From positions 1 to 64,000 of the forward strand of contig NZ_HG938354.1 in assembly GCF_000731315.1 (NCBI RefSeq): a stretch of 64,000 nt of DNA, in the 5' to 3' direction. The notes beneath the pieces were generated by a model that saw only the letters and a program-made list of their open reading frames with translations, did not search any database and was not told where the DNA came from. Positions 42,932-51,683 of this stretch are shown here, piece after piece; within the stretch, counting starts at the first letter, position 1, and the number at the start of each line of letters is the position of its first letter. This DNA is from Neorhizobium galegae bv. orientalis str. HAMBI 540 (GTDB lineage Bacteria; Pseudomonadota; Alphaproteobacteria; Rhizobiales; Rhizobiaceae). The position numbers and the translations under genes were made by a program.

Positions 42932-44278
42932 TCAGCGGATGATGATCGCTGCGCCGAGCGTCGACTTCAGCTCGGTTTCGGCATCGTTGACCGCGGCATC
43001 GGCGGTCTTGGCGCCGGTCCAGGATGCTTCGAGGTTCTTCCACATGATCGTCCAGTACTTGCCGAAATCAGCATTGTTCGGCATGGCGTTGGCATGCGGC
43101 AGCAGGCGCTCGGTGGCTTCCGAAGCCCAACGGTTGGCGGTGTAGAGGTCGACCTTGGTTTCGGAAGGCGAGATGCCGAGATGGGCGGACTTGATCGCAT
43201 GCAGCGCGTTGATGCGCGGCTCGGAGGCGATCTTGATCAGGTCGGCCGCGATCTGCGTCTCTTCTTCGGTATGGCCGGCCATCAGCAGGTAGGCGAGCGG
43301 GTGGGTCAGCGTGTTGGCCTTGCCACCGTCGCCGGCCGGCGTCAGGGTGAACTGAACGTTGCCGAAAAAGTCCTTCAGGCCTTCCTGGTTGACGAGGCGG
43401 GCATAATGCCAGGTGCCGCCGTGCCAGATGCCGGCCTTGCCGGTGGCGACTTCCTTCCACCACTGGTCGCCCGGCATGCCGATATGGTTCTTCTTGGTGA
43501 CGCCGGCCTTCACGAGATCGGCGAAATACTGGTAGGTGCGCTTCATCGCGGCCTTGTCGAAGACGAGCTTGCCTTGCTCTTCCATCACGCCGCCGAAGGA
43601 CGTGTAGAACTGCCAGTAGTCCGGGCCGTTATTGGTGCGTGGATAAAAGCCGTAGCCCGCCTGGACGAGGCCCTTGTCCTGCATCTTCTTGGCGTCTTCG
43701 AGGACGTTCTTGAGGGTATATTCGCCCTTTTCGACCTTGGCCGGCAGAGCCTCGATATCGGCATCCGAATAGCCGATCGCCTTCATGTAAGGCTTCCAGA
43801 AGAAGAACGGGCGGGATTCGGCGTCCTGCGGAATGCCGTAGACGGTGCCGTTGAAGGAGGTGATCTCCATCAGGTTCGGATAGATGTCGCTGATCGGCCA
43901 GCTATCGAGGTCGATGAACTTCTCGACCGGAACGATGAGGCCGGCCTGGGCCCAGGGGCCGATGTCTTCATGGCCGGTGGCGACGATGTTCGGAGCCTTT
44001 TTGGCTTCGGCAGCCAGCGTCAGGGCCTGCTTGAAGTCTTCCCAGCCGGAATAGGGCGTCTTCTGGACGATGATGTTGAGCTGTTCGCCGCGGATGGCAG
44101 CTTCGCGCTCGAGAATATCGGCGGCGATGTCGAACGCATCGGTGCGGTAGTTGTCGTTCGGCCCGGAACCGCCGGACCAGACGGAGATGGTGACATCCTT
44201 GGCGGACGCGAAGACCGCCGTCGAGGCGAAGAGAACGGCCGCGAGCGTGGCGGATTTGAGTATCGGAAGAACAGTCAT
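42932..44278 (-). CDS. Periplasmic binding protein, carbohydrate type
   Basis: A 448-residue family-1-type solute receptor. A signal peptide (MTVLPILKSATLAAVLFAST, cleavage after FASA near residue 25) precedes DVTISVWSGGSGPNDNYRTD. Aromatic-rich stretches (FFFWKPYMKAIG, GPDYWQFYTSFGGVM, AGIWHGGTWHYARL) suggest stacking on a polyol or sugar. It is the first gene of the operon receptor-MalF-MalG-ATPase-GDPD/LacI-IMPase. About 130 bases separate it from the next gene, and its promoter must lie in roughly 44280-44400; no operator for the fused LacI was firmly recognised there. Ligand proposed, not shown: a glycerophosphodiester or polyol phosphate. Confidence 0.9.
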   Translation of the reverse strand: MTVLPILKSATLAAVLFASTAVFASAKDVTISVWSGGSGPNDNYRTDAFDIAADILEREAAIRGEQLNIIVQKTPYSGWEDFKQALTLAAEAKKAPNIVATGHEDIGPWAQAGLIVPVEKFIDLDSWPISDIYPNLMEITSFNGTVYGIPQDAESRPFFFWKPYMKAIGYSDADIEALPAKVEKGEYTLKNVLEDAKKMQDKGLVQAGYGFYPRTNNGPDYWQFYTSFGGVMEEQGKLVFDKAAMKRTYQYFADLVKAGVTKKNHIGMPGDQWWKEVATGKAGIWHGGTWHYARLVNQEGLKDFFGNVQFTLTPAGDGGKANTLTHPLAYLLMAGHTEEETQIAADLIKIASEPRINALHAIKSAHLGISPSETKVDLYTANRWASEATERLLPHANAMPNNADFGKYWTIMWKNLEASWTGAKTADAAVNDAETELKSTLGAAIIIR

Positions 44279-44534
44279 GGTTTACTCCCCGAAGAGCGAA
44301 ATGGCTTCTTCCGAACCCTGAAAGACCTGTCGGCCGGGGCTTGCGGAAGCGCTGAAGATCATCAACAGGAAGTGGTCTAGCGGCGCTCCTTAACACCCGG
44401 ATGACAAAATGTACGCGTGTGCAAAATTTCTTCGGAGGGGTAATTTACAGGGTCGGCGCTGACACGAGCCAGAGCACCGCAAGACGAACACGCCACCAAG
44501 CGGCTGCTCGGCACCCCTCGGAATTCGGGTTCGA

Positions 44535-44855
44535 TTATATTCCCGCAGCCTTCCGCAGATCGTCGTTCATGCGGGATTGCCAGCCCTTGCCCGTCGCCTT
44601 GTAATGCTCAACAAGGTCGGGATCGAGACGGATGGTTACTGGTTGCTTCGTCTTCTCCAGCGGCGGCCGGCCGCGCCTTGCGATCTCCCGGTCGATGCTG
44701 GCGGCGAGATCGGGAAAAACTTCGCGAAACGGTCTCGCGTTCTTGAAATCGTCTTCCGTCCATTCGGGATTTTCCGGATCGGAGGCAATCATTCGCTGGA
44801 TCTCGGCCTCTTCCTCGTCTGTGAGTGGTCTTTTCGAAGAGAACTTGGTGCTCAT
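44535..44855 (-). CDS. brnA: BrnA-type antitoxin
   Basis: A 106-residue antitoxin. An acidic N-terminal part (RPLTDEEEAEIQRMIASDPE) is followed by the BrnA ribbon-helix-helix domain at about residues 60-106 (PPLEKTKQPVTIRLDPDLVE, HYKATGKGWQSRMNDDLRKA). It is intact and overlaps the end of the brnT toxin frame by 4 bases, the usual order toxin then antitoxin. Since the toxin frame is shifted, the antitoxin may persist as a regulator. Confidence 0.88.
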   Translation of the reverse strand: MSTKFSSKRPLTDEEEAEIQRMIASDPENPEWTEDDFKNARPFREVFPDLAASIDREIARRGRPPLEKTKQPVTIRLDPDLVEHYKATGKGWQSRMNDDLRKAAGI

Positions 44856-45099
44856 GGGAGCTTCCTTTCCTTGCGGCTTGCCGGACGCATGGAGATCACC
44901 GACAGCGCTTGCGAACCGAGCGGTCGAAAGACGACCGCAATGATGATCAGGCCGTTCAGTTCTCCGATCGCCTTGAAGCGGTCTTGCTTGGCCGGTCCGA
45001 TCTTAGAGGACTGAAAGAACTCGAGTGCGAGATCGGCAAAGTCCAATCCGTGCTTGGCCAATTGTTCTGGCGCTTGGACTCGTCCCAGGTGATCTTCAT
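44852..45099 (-). pseudogene. brnT: BrnT-type toxin, frameshifted near its N-terminus
   Basis: From ATG 45099 the frame reads MKITWDESKRQNN, a typical BrnT start, and then leaves the family. One base further the correct continuation appears in the next frame: LAKHGLDFADLALEFFQ, then LNGLIIIAVVFRPLGSQALS and ISMRPASRKERK, the BrnT core, to a stop at 44852. The join lies at about 45058-45062, where one T of an expected AATTTGG seems to be missing. The repaired protein would be about 83 residues, close to the usual 90. Either the toxin is inactivated or the base was lost in sequencing. A TTG-initiated open frame from 45163 bypasses the shift but has an N-terminus unlike BrnT. Confidence 0.72.
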
Positions 45100-45104
45100 T
45101 AAAT

Positions 45105-45157
45105 GTATGTACAATAATGCGGGCGACTAAGCAAGAATTATTCGTACGTACAATATT
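45105..45157. promoter_or_regulatory. Repeats upstream of brnTA (candidate operator)
   Basis: An imperfect 14-bp direct repeat, GTATGTACAATAAT (45105-45118) and GTACGTACAATATT (45144-45157), with 12 of 14 bases equal, flanks an AT-rich core. In addition GTACAATAAT and ATTATTCGTAC form an inverted repeat. The position just before the brnT start suits BrnA autorepression. Confidence 0.5.
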
Positions 45158-45171
45158 TGACAAGAACGAGT

Positions 45172-46233
45172 TTATCGCTCCAGCGCAACCGTCTTGATCA
45201 CCGCAAATACCGGCTTTTCGAGCTTCAGGTCGAGGCGTTCGACGGAAAGCGCGGTGATACGGGCGAGCACCATGTCGTCGCCGCAGCGGATGCGGATGCG
45301 GACCATGCCGTCGCCGTCCGGCTCGATCGCGGCGATTATGCCCTCAAGGATATTGAGCGCGCTCAGGCCCTCCGGTCGCTGGGTGGCGACCATCACGTCG
45401 CGTTCGGGGATATGCACGCGCACGCTTCTCCCCTCTTCGACCCGCGCATTCGGCACGACGATCTGCGCCTGCGAAAGCCGGATCGTCGCCAGCCAGTGCG
45501 GGATATCGATCGTTTCGACCGTACCGGTCAGCACCGCGCCGGCATCGCGTCGATCGGTCGAGGGCAGCGACAGGACCTCGGATGGCGTGCCGACCGCCTC
45601 GACCCGGCCGTCCTTCATCATCACCACCCTGTCGGCAAGCCGCGCAACCTCAGATACCGAGTGGCTGACATAGACGATCGGCGTCGAGGTTTCGTCGCGC
45701 AGTCGCTCGAGATAAGGCAGGATTTCCGCCTTGCGCTGGTCGTCGAGCGCGGCAAGCGGCTCGTCCATCAGAAGGAGACGCGGGGCGCACAGCAGCGCCC
45801 GACCAATCGCGACACGCTGTTTTTCGCCGCCTGAGAGTTTTCCGGGCCGCCGGACGAGCAGCGCGCCGATGCCGAGAAGTTCAACGATGCGGTCGAAATT
45901 CTCGGTCTGCATTGTCTTCGGCGCGAACCAGCGGCCGTAATTCAGGTTCTGGCGGACGGAGAGGTGCGGGAAAAGCCGCCCCTCCTGGAATACGTAGCCG
46001 AAACGGCGCCGATGCTTTGGCACGAAGATCCGGTTTTCAGTGTCGAGCAGCACCTCGCCATCGACCATCAGCCGCCCGTGATCCGGCTTGGAGAGCCCGG
46101 CAATCAGCCGAACGAGCGACGTCTTGCCGGAGCCCGAAGGCCCGAACAGCGCGGTCACGCCGCCATCAGAGGTAAAACCCGCATCGAGGACGAACTCCCC
46201 CAGCGCCTGCCGCGCCTGAACGATCAGGGTCAT
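45172..46233 (-). CDS. modC: Molybdate ABC transporter ATPase
   Basis: A 353-residue molybdate importer ATPase. Walker A is [19 protein letters not shown], followed by [20 protein letters not shown], the signature [14 protein letters not shown], Walker [15 protein letters not shown] and the switch [10 protein letters not shown]-terminal Mop (molybdopterin-binding-like) domain covers about residues 285-350 ([18 protein letters not shown]). The [10 protein letters not shown] and Mop features identify ModC. Its start overlaps the modB stop by 4 bases. It supplies molybdenum for enzymes such as the CO-dehydrogenase-type proteins whose remains lie at 54-55 kb. Confidence 0.95.
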   Translation of the reverse strand: MTLIVQARQALGEFVLDAGFTSDGGVTALFGPSGSGKTSLVRLIAGLSKPDHGRLMVDGEVLLDTENRIFVPKHRRRFGYVFQEGRLFPHLSVRQNLNYGRWFAPKTMQTENFDRIVELLGIGALLVRRPGKLSGGEKQRVAIGRALLCAPRLLLMDEPLAALDDQRKAEILPYLERLRDETSTPIVYVSHSVSEVARLADRVVMMKDGRVEAVGTPSEVLSLPSTDRRDAGAVLTGTVETIDIPHWLATIRLSQAQIVVPNARVEEGRSVRVHIPERDVMVATQRPEGLSALNILEGIIAAIEPDGDGMVRIRIRCGDDMVLARITALSVERLDLKLEKPVFAVIKTVALER

Positions 46234-46931
46234 TCGATATGGACCCTCTTGCCGACCAGATAGGCCATGAATTCCGAGGCGAGGAGTGCCGCAAACGAGA
46301 TGGCGATCGCGACCAATGTCAGCCTCATCGCGCCCGCATCGCCGCCTGGTACCTGGGTAAATGTGTAGATCGCCGCCGAAAGCGTCTGGGTTTCGCCCGG
46401 TATGTTGGAGACGAAGGTGATCGTTGCGCCGAACTCGCCCATCGCCTTGGCGAAGGCGAGGATCATGCCGGCGATCACGCCCGGCAGGATGAGCGGCAGT
46501 GTCACGGTCATGAAAACCCAGGCGGGGCCGGCACCGAGCGTACCCGCTGCCTCTTCGAGCTTGCGGTCGACCGCCTCGATCGACAGCCGGATGGAGCGCA
46601 CCATCAGCGGGAAGCCCATGACGCCGCAGGCGAGTGCGGCCCCCGTCCAGCGGAAGGAGAGAACGATGCCGAGATATTCGTTGAGAAAGGCGCCGATCAC
46701 ACCGCGCCGTCCGAACAGGATCAGCAGCAGGAAACCGATGACGACCGGCGGCAGGATAAGCGGCAGGTGGACGACGCCGTTCAGGATCGACTTGCCCCAG
46801 AATTTTCCGCGGGCAAGCAGGTAGGCGACGAGAAGGCCGAACGGCAGGCTGACGATCATCGCGACGGAGGAAACCTTCAGGCTGAGCCTGATTGCGGTCC
46901 ATTCCTCGTCACTCAGCACCAGCCAGTCCAA
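46230..46931 (-). CDS. modB: Molybdate ABC transporter permease
   Basis: A 233-residue permease with about five membrane segments. Family blocks are [52 protein letters not shown] (EAA loop) and [20 protein letters not shown], all strongly conserved in ModB. The start is set at TTG 46931, giving [20 protein letters not shown], the usual ModB N-terminus; a TTG at 46961 would add ten Cys/Gly/Trp-rich residues from the operator region. A ModE-like inverted repeat lies 30-49 bases upstream of the chosen start. Confidence 0.9.
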   Translation of the reverse strand: MDWLVLSDEEWTAIRLSLKVSSVAMIVSLPFGLLVAYLLARGKFWGKSILNGVVHLPLILPPVVIGFLLLILFGRRGVIGAFLNEYLGIVLSFRWTGAALACGVMGFPLMVRSIRLSIEAVDRKLEEAAGTLGAGPAWVFMTVTLPLILPGVIAGMILAFAKAMGEFGATITFVSNIPGETQTLSAAIYTFTQVPGGDAGAMRLTLVAIAISFAALLASEFMAYLVGKRVHIE

Positions 46932-46960
46932 ACGCCTATCCCACCCGCAGCCGCAATGCA

Positions 46961-46980
46961 ATATATCACCTTGGATATAT
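46961..46980. promoter_or_regulatory. ModE-like operator upstream of modBC
   Basis: ATATATC (46961-46967) and GATATAT (46974-46980) form a perfect 7-bp inverted repeat around a 6-base spacer. On the minus strand the outer bases read CGATATATC, close to the CGnTATATA half-site of ModE boxes. A related site precedes modA. This suggests molybdate-dependent repression of both units; no modE gene is in the window. Confidence 0.6.
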
Positions 46981-47146
46981 CGAGACGGATCGGATGGCTA
47001 GGTCTTCGCGGGAAAGTTATCGGAAGCGTACTGAAAAGGCGGTGGGAGAGCGCCGGATTGACCGCTGCTCTCCCTGCACCATCGCATTCACAAGATGGAT
47101 TGCCTCGGACGAAGGCCGTTAAGCCTTTGTCTCTTTGCGCGGCTGG

Positions 47147-47374
47147 TTAGCGGTTGTCGCGGCTCGTATCGCCGAAGATCGACGGGTTTTCCTGGCGATC
47201 GTTGTCGCGGATCTGAATGCTGCCGGTGCGCACGCCGTCTAAATTACCGCCGTTGATCTGGGCGGAAGCATGTGCCTTCGAGGTGCCTTCATAATAGTCG
47301 CCTTCGGCGAGAGCCGAGCCTGCGAAGGAAGCTGCGGCGATCATGGCGGCGATAGCGGAGATGGAAGTCTTCAT
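47147..47374 (-). CDS. Small exported protein, DUF680-like (copy 1)
   Basis: A 75-residue protein with a signal peptide (MKTSISAIAAMIAAASFAGS, cleavage after ALA at residue 23). The short mature part is EGDYYEGTSKAHASAQINGG, followed by VRTGSIQIRDNDRQENPS and the end GDTSRDNR. It is clearly paralogous to the next gene upstream: both share GDYY-G-SK, VRTGSI and a terminal SRDNR. Short periplasmic proteins of this kind are common and uncharacterised in Rhizobiales. It lies between modA and modBC on the same strand, but a link to molybdenum is not evident. Confidence 0.75.
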   Translation of the reverse strand: MKTSISAIAAMIAAASFAGSALAEGDYYEGTSKAHASAQINGGNLDGVRTGSIQIRDNDRQENPSIFGDTSRDNR

Positions 47375-47460
47375 TGTCCTAGTCCTTTTCAGAGTTCGTC
47401 CGGGGCTGAAGTTTGCGACCTGCCTGACGGACGATATTCGGTATCTTGAATGAGCTGCGG

Positions 47461-47691
47461 TTAGCGATTGTCGCGGCTTTCATGCTTGAAGATCGGCTGG
47501 TCGCCGCGATCGTCGTAGGTGCGGACCCGATCGATGCTGCCGGTCCTGACATTGTCGACCTTATCGTTGGTCTGGACGGCGGCCTGTCCCTTGGAGGCAC
47601 CCTGATAATAGTCGCCTTCTGCGAGAGCGACGCCGGCGAAAGAAGCCGAAGCGATCATGGCTGCGGCAAGCGTGGAAAGTACTGTCTTCAT
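47461..47691 (-). CDS. Small exported protein, DUF680-like (copy 2)
   Basis: A 76-residue paralogue of the preceding entry. The signal peptide (MKTVLSTLAAAMIASASFAG, cleavage after ALA near residue 24) precedes EGDYYQGASKGQAAVQTNDK, VRTGSIDRVRTYDDRGDQPI and the end HESRDNR. The two mature proteins keep the same spacing of motifs, pointing to a recent tandem duplication. The 86 bases between them include an A/G-rich ribosome site for copy 1 (AAAAGGAC). Function unknown. Confidence 0.75.
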   Translation of the reverse strand: MKTVLSTLAAAMIASASFAGVALAEGDYYQGASKGQAAVQTNDKVDNVRTGSIDRVRTYDDRGDQPIFKHESRDNR

Positions 47692-47933
47692 TATCGTATT
47701 CCTTGACTGAAACGGAGCCGCTTGGGAGCCGGCTTCCGTCGAACGGTATAGGGAAGCGCGTTGTTTGCTTCCGGTCTAGAAATGGGGGAGCGGGTCCAAG
47801 GTCGCTAGGGCATGATTTCCAAACGGAATGTTCGGGATTCGAGAACAAACAACTGCGTGAAGTCTGTTGAAATCGGAATCCGAGCCTGGCTGAGCCGCAT
47901 CGGCTCGCTCCTCAGAATGGCTTCGTCCGAAAC

Positions 47934-47956
47934 GGAAAAGGGCCCTGAAATGGGCC
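47934..47956 (-). terminator. Rho-independent terminator after modA
   Basis: On the minus strand GGCCC, a 6-base loop ATTTCA, and GGGCC are followed by CTTTT. An outer CGAAAC/GTTTCG pair could extend the structure. It lies 32 bases beyond the modA stop and should separate modA from the small exported genes. Confidence 0.6.
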
Positions 47957-47987
47957 GTTTCGATGAGTTCGCTGGAGTGCTTGCGGG

Positions 47988-48782
47988 TTACTTCAGAACG
48001 ATGAAACCTTCCTTTTCGAAGAACGGCGCCGCCCTGGCCGATTTCAGATAGTCGAGATAGGCAGGCGCATCCTTGGACTTCGATTCCGACAGAATGGCGA
48101 TTGGATAAACGATCGGCGGATGGGTGTCGGCCGGGAAGACGCCGACGATGGTAACGCCCGGATCGGCCGCCGCGTCCGTCCGATAAACGATGCCGTAAGG
48201 CGCTTCGCCGCGCGAGACGAGCGCGAGCGCCGCGCGAACGCTTTCGGCACTTGCGACGCTCTTTTCGACCGACGACCAGATGCCGAGCTTTTCGAGCGCG
48301 GCCTTGCCGTATTTGCCGGCTGGAACCGCATTCGGCTCACCAATCGCGAGCCGCCCGCCTTTAAGCAATCCCGCGAGATCGAATCCCGGCCGGATGTCCA
48401 CCGGATTGGCGGTATCCTTAGCGGCGACCAACACGATGCGGTTGCCCAGCCAGTTGAACCTGGTGTCTTCCTTGACAAGTTTCTTGTCGGAGAGGTATTT
48501 CATCCAGTCGAGATCGGCCGAAATGAGGATATCGGCCGGTGCGCCGTTTTCGATCTGCTTGGCGAGCGCCGAGCTTGCCGCGTAGGAAACCGTGACTTGC
48601 CTGCCCTCTTGGGCGCTCCACGCCTTGTTGGCGTTGTCGAGCGCGTTCTTCATGCTGGCTGCCGCAAAGACGGTGACTTTTTCCTGCGCGGCGGCGGGAG
48701 CGGCAAAGGAAGCGAGTGTTACGAAGGCGGCTGCCACCGACGTCACCGCGAGCCTGATCCAGGGATGACGCTCAATGTTCAT
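47988..48782 (-). CDS. modA: Molybdate-binding periplasmic protein
   Basis: A 264-residue molybdate/tungstate receptor. The signal peptide covers about residues 1-33 (cleavage after APAAA). Ligand-binding stretches KVTVFAAASMKNALDNANKA and VSYAASSALAKQIENGAPAD give the anion-contact Ser residues, and AYGIVY-like APYGIVYRTDAAADPGVTIV follows (quoted to 20). Start at the ATG with GGAGAGG upstream. modA is unusually separated from modBC by about one kilobase, carrying two small paralogous genes and a terminator, and has its own ModE-like box. Confidence 0.94.
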   Translation of the reverse strand: MNIERHPWIRLAVTSVAAAFVTLASFAAPAAAQEKVTVFAAASMKNALDNANKAWSAQEGRQVTVSYAASSALAKQIENGAPADILISADLDWMKYLSDKKLVKEDTRFNWLGNRIVLVAAKDTANPVDIRPGFDLAGLLKGGRLAIGEPNAVPAGKYGKAALEKLGIWSSVEKSVASAESVRAALALVSRGEAPYGIVYRTDAAADPGVTIVGVFPADTHPPIVYPIAILSESKSKDAPAYLDYLKSARAAPFFEKEGFIVLK

Positions 48783-48845
48783 GATTTCCTCTCCAATCCT
48801 CAAACGAGATATTCCTTTGGATACCTCGAAGGAGAGGTTTTGACT

Positions 48846-48873
48846 ATCGTTATATTCCGCAGGATATCTTGAT
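48846..48873. promoter_or_regulatory. ModE-like operator upstream of modA
   Basis: ATCGTTATAT (48846-48855) and ATATCTTGAT (48864-48873) form an imperfect inverted repeat, 7 of 10 positions paired, around 8 bases. The left half matches the ModE half-site CGnTATAT. It lies 64-91 bases before the modA start and resembles the box in front of modBC. Confidence 0.5.
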
Positions 48874-48889
48874 CGGGTGGGTGGGCAGC

Positions 48890-50482
48890 TCAAATGCCGA
48901 GAGCCATGCCGTCCTTGCGGGGGTCGGAGCCACCCCTTAATACCCCGGTTTCCCAGTCGATCCAGATCGCCTGGGCGCCGCCCATCGGCGATTCCGGCTT
49001 TTTCACCTCGAAACCGCGCTTGATGAATTCCGGGCCAACCGCGTCGCGCAGCCGTGCCTCCATCTGGACCTGGTTGGTGCCAGGCAGCGGGAAGAGGCGC
49101 GGCAGGTCGATGGCGCTTTGAAGGTCCATGCCGTAATCGAAGACCTTCGAGAGGAAATGGGCGTGGCCCATGGCCTGGTACTGGCCGCCCATGACGCCGA
49201 ACGGCATCACGGCACGGCCGTCCTTCGTCACCATGCCGGGAATGATCGTGTGCATCGGCCGCTTGCCCGGCGCGATTGCGTTCGGGTGGTCCGGATCGAG
49301 CGAGAAGCTGAAACCCCGGTTGTGGAACATCACCCCGCTCTTGGGATCCATGTGGCCGCTGCCGTAAACGAAGAAGATCGAGTTGATGAAGCTGATGGCA
49401 TTGCGATCGCTGTCGACGACGGAGAGATAGATAGTGTCCTTGTGCGGCACCTCGTCGAAGGGCGGCAGGTCCGTGATCGCCTTGTCGGGATCGATCATGC
49501 CGGCCAACTGCCTGGCAAGTTCGTCCGAGAGCAGGTAATCGATCGGCACGTCGGCCTTGGCCGGATCGGCGAGGAACCGATCTCGCGCCGCGTAAGCCAG
49601 CCGCGTCGCCTCGACCTCGATATGCAGGCGCTCAGGCGCCAGCGGATCGCCTTTGCCCGGAAAATGCGACAGGATGTTGAGGATCATCAGCGCGATGATG
49701 CCCTGGCCGTTGGGCGGGCATTCGTGGATTTCGTGGCCACGGAATGTCGTCTTGATCGGCGTCACATATTCGCCCTTGGCATTGGCGAAATCTTCGAGCG
49801 AATGCAGGGCGCCGATGCCATTCAGGTAGCTCACCATGCCTTCCGCGATCGGGCCTCGATAAAAAGCGTCCCTGCCTTCCCGGCCGATAGCTTCCAGCGT
49901 ATCGGCAAGTTGCCTCTGATACTGGATCGAACCTGCCGGCGGCGCCTTGCCGTCGACGAGGAAGACGCGGCTTGCAGCCGGGTCGTCCTTCAGGATTTCT
50001 GCCTGTGCGGCAAGATCGTGCGCGGTGCGCGGTGGCAGAACGTAACCGTCGCGCGCCAGCTTGATGGCCGGCGCAAGAATATCGGCCATTTTCATCCGGC
50101 CATGATCGGCAACGAGGCGCGTCCAGGCATCCACCGCACCCGGCACGGTGATCGTATGGGGCGAGGTGCGGGTGAGACTGGTGACGCCGAGCGAACGGAG
50201 ATGTTCGACGGTTGCGGCAGCCGGTGCCCGGCCTGACCCGTTATAGGCCAGCACCTCGTCCGTGCCACCAAGCGAGAGGAGAGCGAAGCAATCGCCGCCG
50301 ATGCCGGTCGACCCGGCTTCGACGACGCACTGCACGGCGCAGGCGGCAACCGCCGCATCCACGGCATTGCCGCCATTGCGCAGGATGTCGATGGCGGTGA
50401 GCGTCGCCAGCGGCTGTGAGGTGGCGGCCATCGCAGTGCGGCCGACGGCGAGCGAACGGCCGGGTAATTCGAAGTCTCTCAT
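48890..50482 (-). CDS. Gamma-glutamyltransferase family protein
   Basis: A 530-residue Ntn-hydrolase of the Ggt family, which cleaves gamma-glutamyl bonds in glutathione and similar compounds. Conserved blocks are IDILRNGGNAVDAAVAACAV, STGIGGDCFALL, PHTITVPGAVDAW and ECPPNGQGIIALMILNIL. The autocleavage Thr lies in HKDTIYLSVVDSDRNAISF, followed by PMHTIIPGMV and FGVMGGQYQAMGHAHFLS. Start at MRDFELPGRS; the upstream extension has no support. No clear signal peptide is seen, so the protein may be cytosolic. It stands alone on this strand; the LysR gene next to it may regulate either this gene or the MFS exporter. Confidence 0.9.
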   Translation of the reverse strand: MRDFELPGRSLAVGRTAMAATSQPLATLTAIDILRNGGNAVDAAVAACAVQCVVEAGSTGIGGDCFALLSLGGTDEVLAYNGSGRAPAAATVEHLRSLGVTSLTRTSPHTITVPGAVDAWTRLVADHGRMKMADILAPAIKLARDGYVLPPRTAHDLAAQAEILKDDPAASRVFLVDGKAPPAGSIQYQRQLADTLEAIGREGRDAFYRGPIAEGMVSYLNGIGALHSLEDFANAKGEYVTPIKTTFRGHEIHECPPNGQGIIALMILNILSHFPGKGDPLAPERLHIEVEATRLAYAARDRFLADPAKADVPIDYLLSDELARQLAGMIDPDKAITDLPPFDEVPHKDTIYLSVVDSDRNAISFINSIFFVYGSGHMDPKSGVMFHNRGFSFSLDPDHPNAIAPGKRPMHTIIPGMVTKDGRAVMPFGVMGGQYQAMGHAHFLSKVFDYGMDLQSAIDLPRLFPLPGTNQVQMEARLRDAVGPEFIKRGFEVKKPESPMGGAQAIWIDWETGVLRGGSDPRKDGMALGI

Positions 50483-50612
50483 GTCACTCTCATCACTGGA
50501 AAATGGGCTCAAGACCCTGTGGCGGCTCAATATTCATCCTCAACAGACCATGCCGGGCAAGCGGCATCAAGCCGTCATGTGTTGATTTCCGAAAGCCGGC
50601 CGCTTGCCGGGC

Positions 50613-51575
50613 TTAAGCTGCGATCTGCGAAATTCCCATCTTGCAGCCGGAGGCTTCAAGCGCCGCGCCGGCGACCTCCACGAAGAGGGTGCGAAACCAT
50701 GAGGCACGGCTGTCCGCGTGGTCGACGCGTCGGTAGAGCATGCTCACGGGCTCAGCCGGCAGGTCGATCGGCGGCAGGTCGATCATCAGATTGTGGAGTT
50801 GGGCCATGCAGCGGGCGATCGATTCCGGAATGGTGGCGATGGCCGGCATGGCCCGAAGCGCCGTCGGCAGCGCCGAGAACCGCGGCACCGTCGCCACGAC
50901 ATTGCGGGTTTTCCCGTGACCGGCGAGCGCTACGTCGATGCTGGTCGAGGAATTGCCCTCGAAGGAGACGGCGACATGCGGGGCATCGGCATAGGCGTCA
51001 AGGCCGAGCGGCGCCTTGAGCTTGATCTGTGCGGGGTCGTAGATGCAGACGGACGACTGGGTGAAGAGCGGCGCGCGGACGTGCCAGGAGGGCGGCTCGC
51101 CGTGCACCGCGACGCTGAAATCGAAGGCGCCGTCATCCAGCATGCGCGAAACGTCACGACGTTCCGAGGCGACGCCGATCAGCCGCGATCCGGGCGAGAG
51201 CTGCCGCAGACGGGCGGCGAGCGGGCCGAAGAAAGCCGATTCGAGATTGTCGCACATACCGATGCGGAACTCGCCTTCCCAGCTTTTCGGGTCGAACGCG
51301 GCCGGCGGACGGATCGCCCGTTCGATGTTCGAAAGCGCGTCCTCGATCACAGGCGCAATCGCCAGCGCCCGGGGCGTCGGCTGCAGGCCACGTCCGACAC
51401 GTACGAACAGGTCGTCGTCCAGCGCCTCGCGCAACCGCTTCAAGGCCGCCGACAGGCCCGGTTGTCCAAGCAGCAGCCGCTCGGCGGCGCGACTGACGTT
51501 GCGTTCCTGCATCAGCACCGCGAAGGCCAGAAGCAGGTTGAGGTCGATCTTTCGAAGGATAGCGTCATTCATCAT
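50613..51575 (-). CDS. LysR-family transcriptional regulator
   Basis: A 320-residue LysR regulator. The N-terminal HTH covers about residues 8-70 (LLLAFAVLMQERNVSRAAER, LGQPGLSAALKRLREALDDD) and the effector domain about 95-310. Its form (RKIDLNLLLAFAVLMQERNV) is typical of the NodD/NahR-like subgroup. Start at the first of two adjacent ATGs (51575). It is divergent from an MFS exporter, about 110 bases away, which is its most likely target. Confidence 0.9.
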   Translation of the reverse strand: MMNDAILRKIDLNLLLAFAVLMQERNVSRAAERLLLGQPGLSAALKRLREALDDDLFVRVGRGLQPTPRALAIAPVIEDALSNIERAIRPPAAFDPKSWEGEFRIGMCDNLESAFFGPLAARLRQLSPGSRLIGVASERRDVSRMLDDGAFDFSVAVHGEPPSWHVRAPLFTQSSVCIYDPAQIKLKAPLGLDAYADAPHVAVSFEGNSSTSIDVALAGHGKTRNVVATVPRFSALPTALRAMPAIATIPESIARCMAQLHNLMIDLPPIDLPAEPVSMLYRRVDHADSRASWFRTLFVEVAGAALEASGCKMGISQIAA

Positions 51576-51683
51576 CGCCAGTAATACGTGCCATGGCAAT
51601 TATCAATTTGCAATAGGTCACGAAGACGGACAATTTCTCGTTCCTCTGCCGGCCCGGTTCGACCTCCCCGCTCCGGGGGCAGC

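Noticed and set aside
45100..45163. Alternative start for a full-length brnT at TTG 45163
   Set aside because: The resulting N-terminus is unlike BrnT and reads through the repeat-rich operator region, while the shifted frame gives the normal BrnT start.
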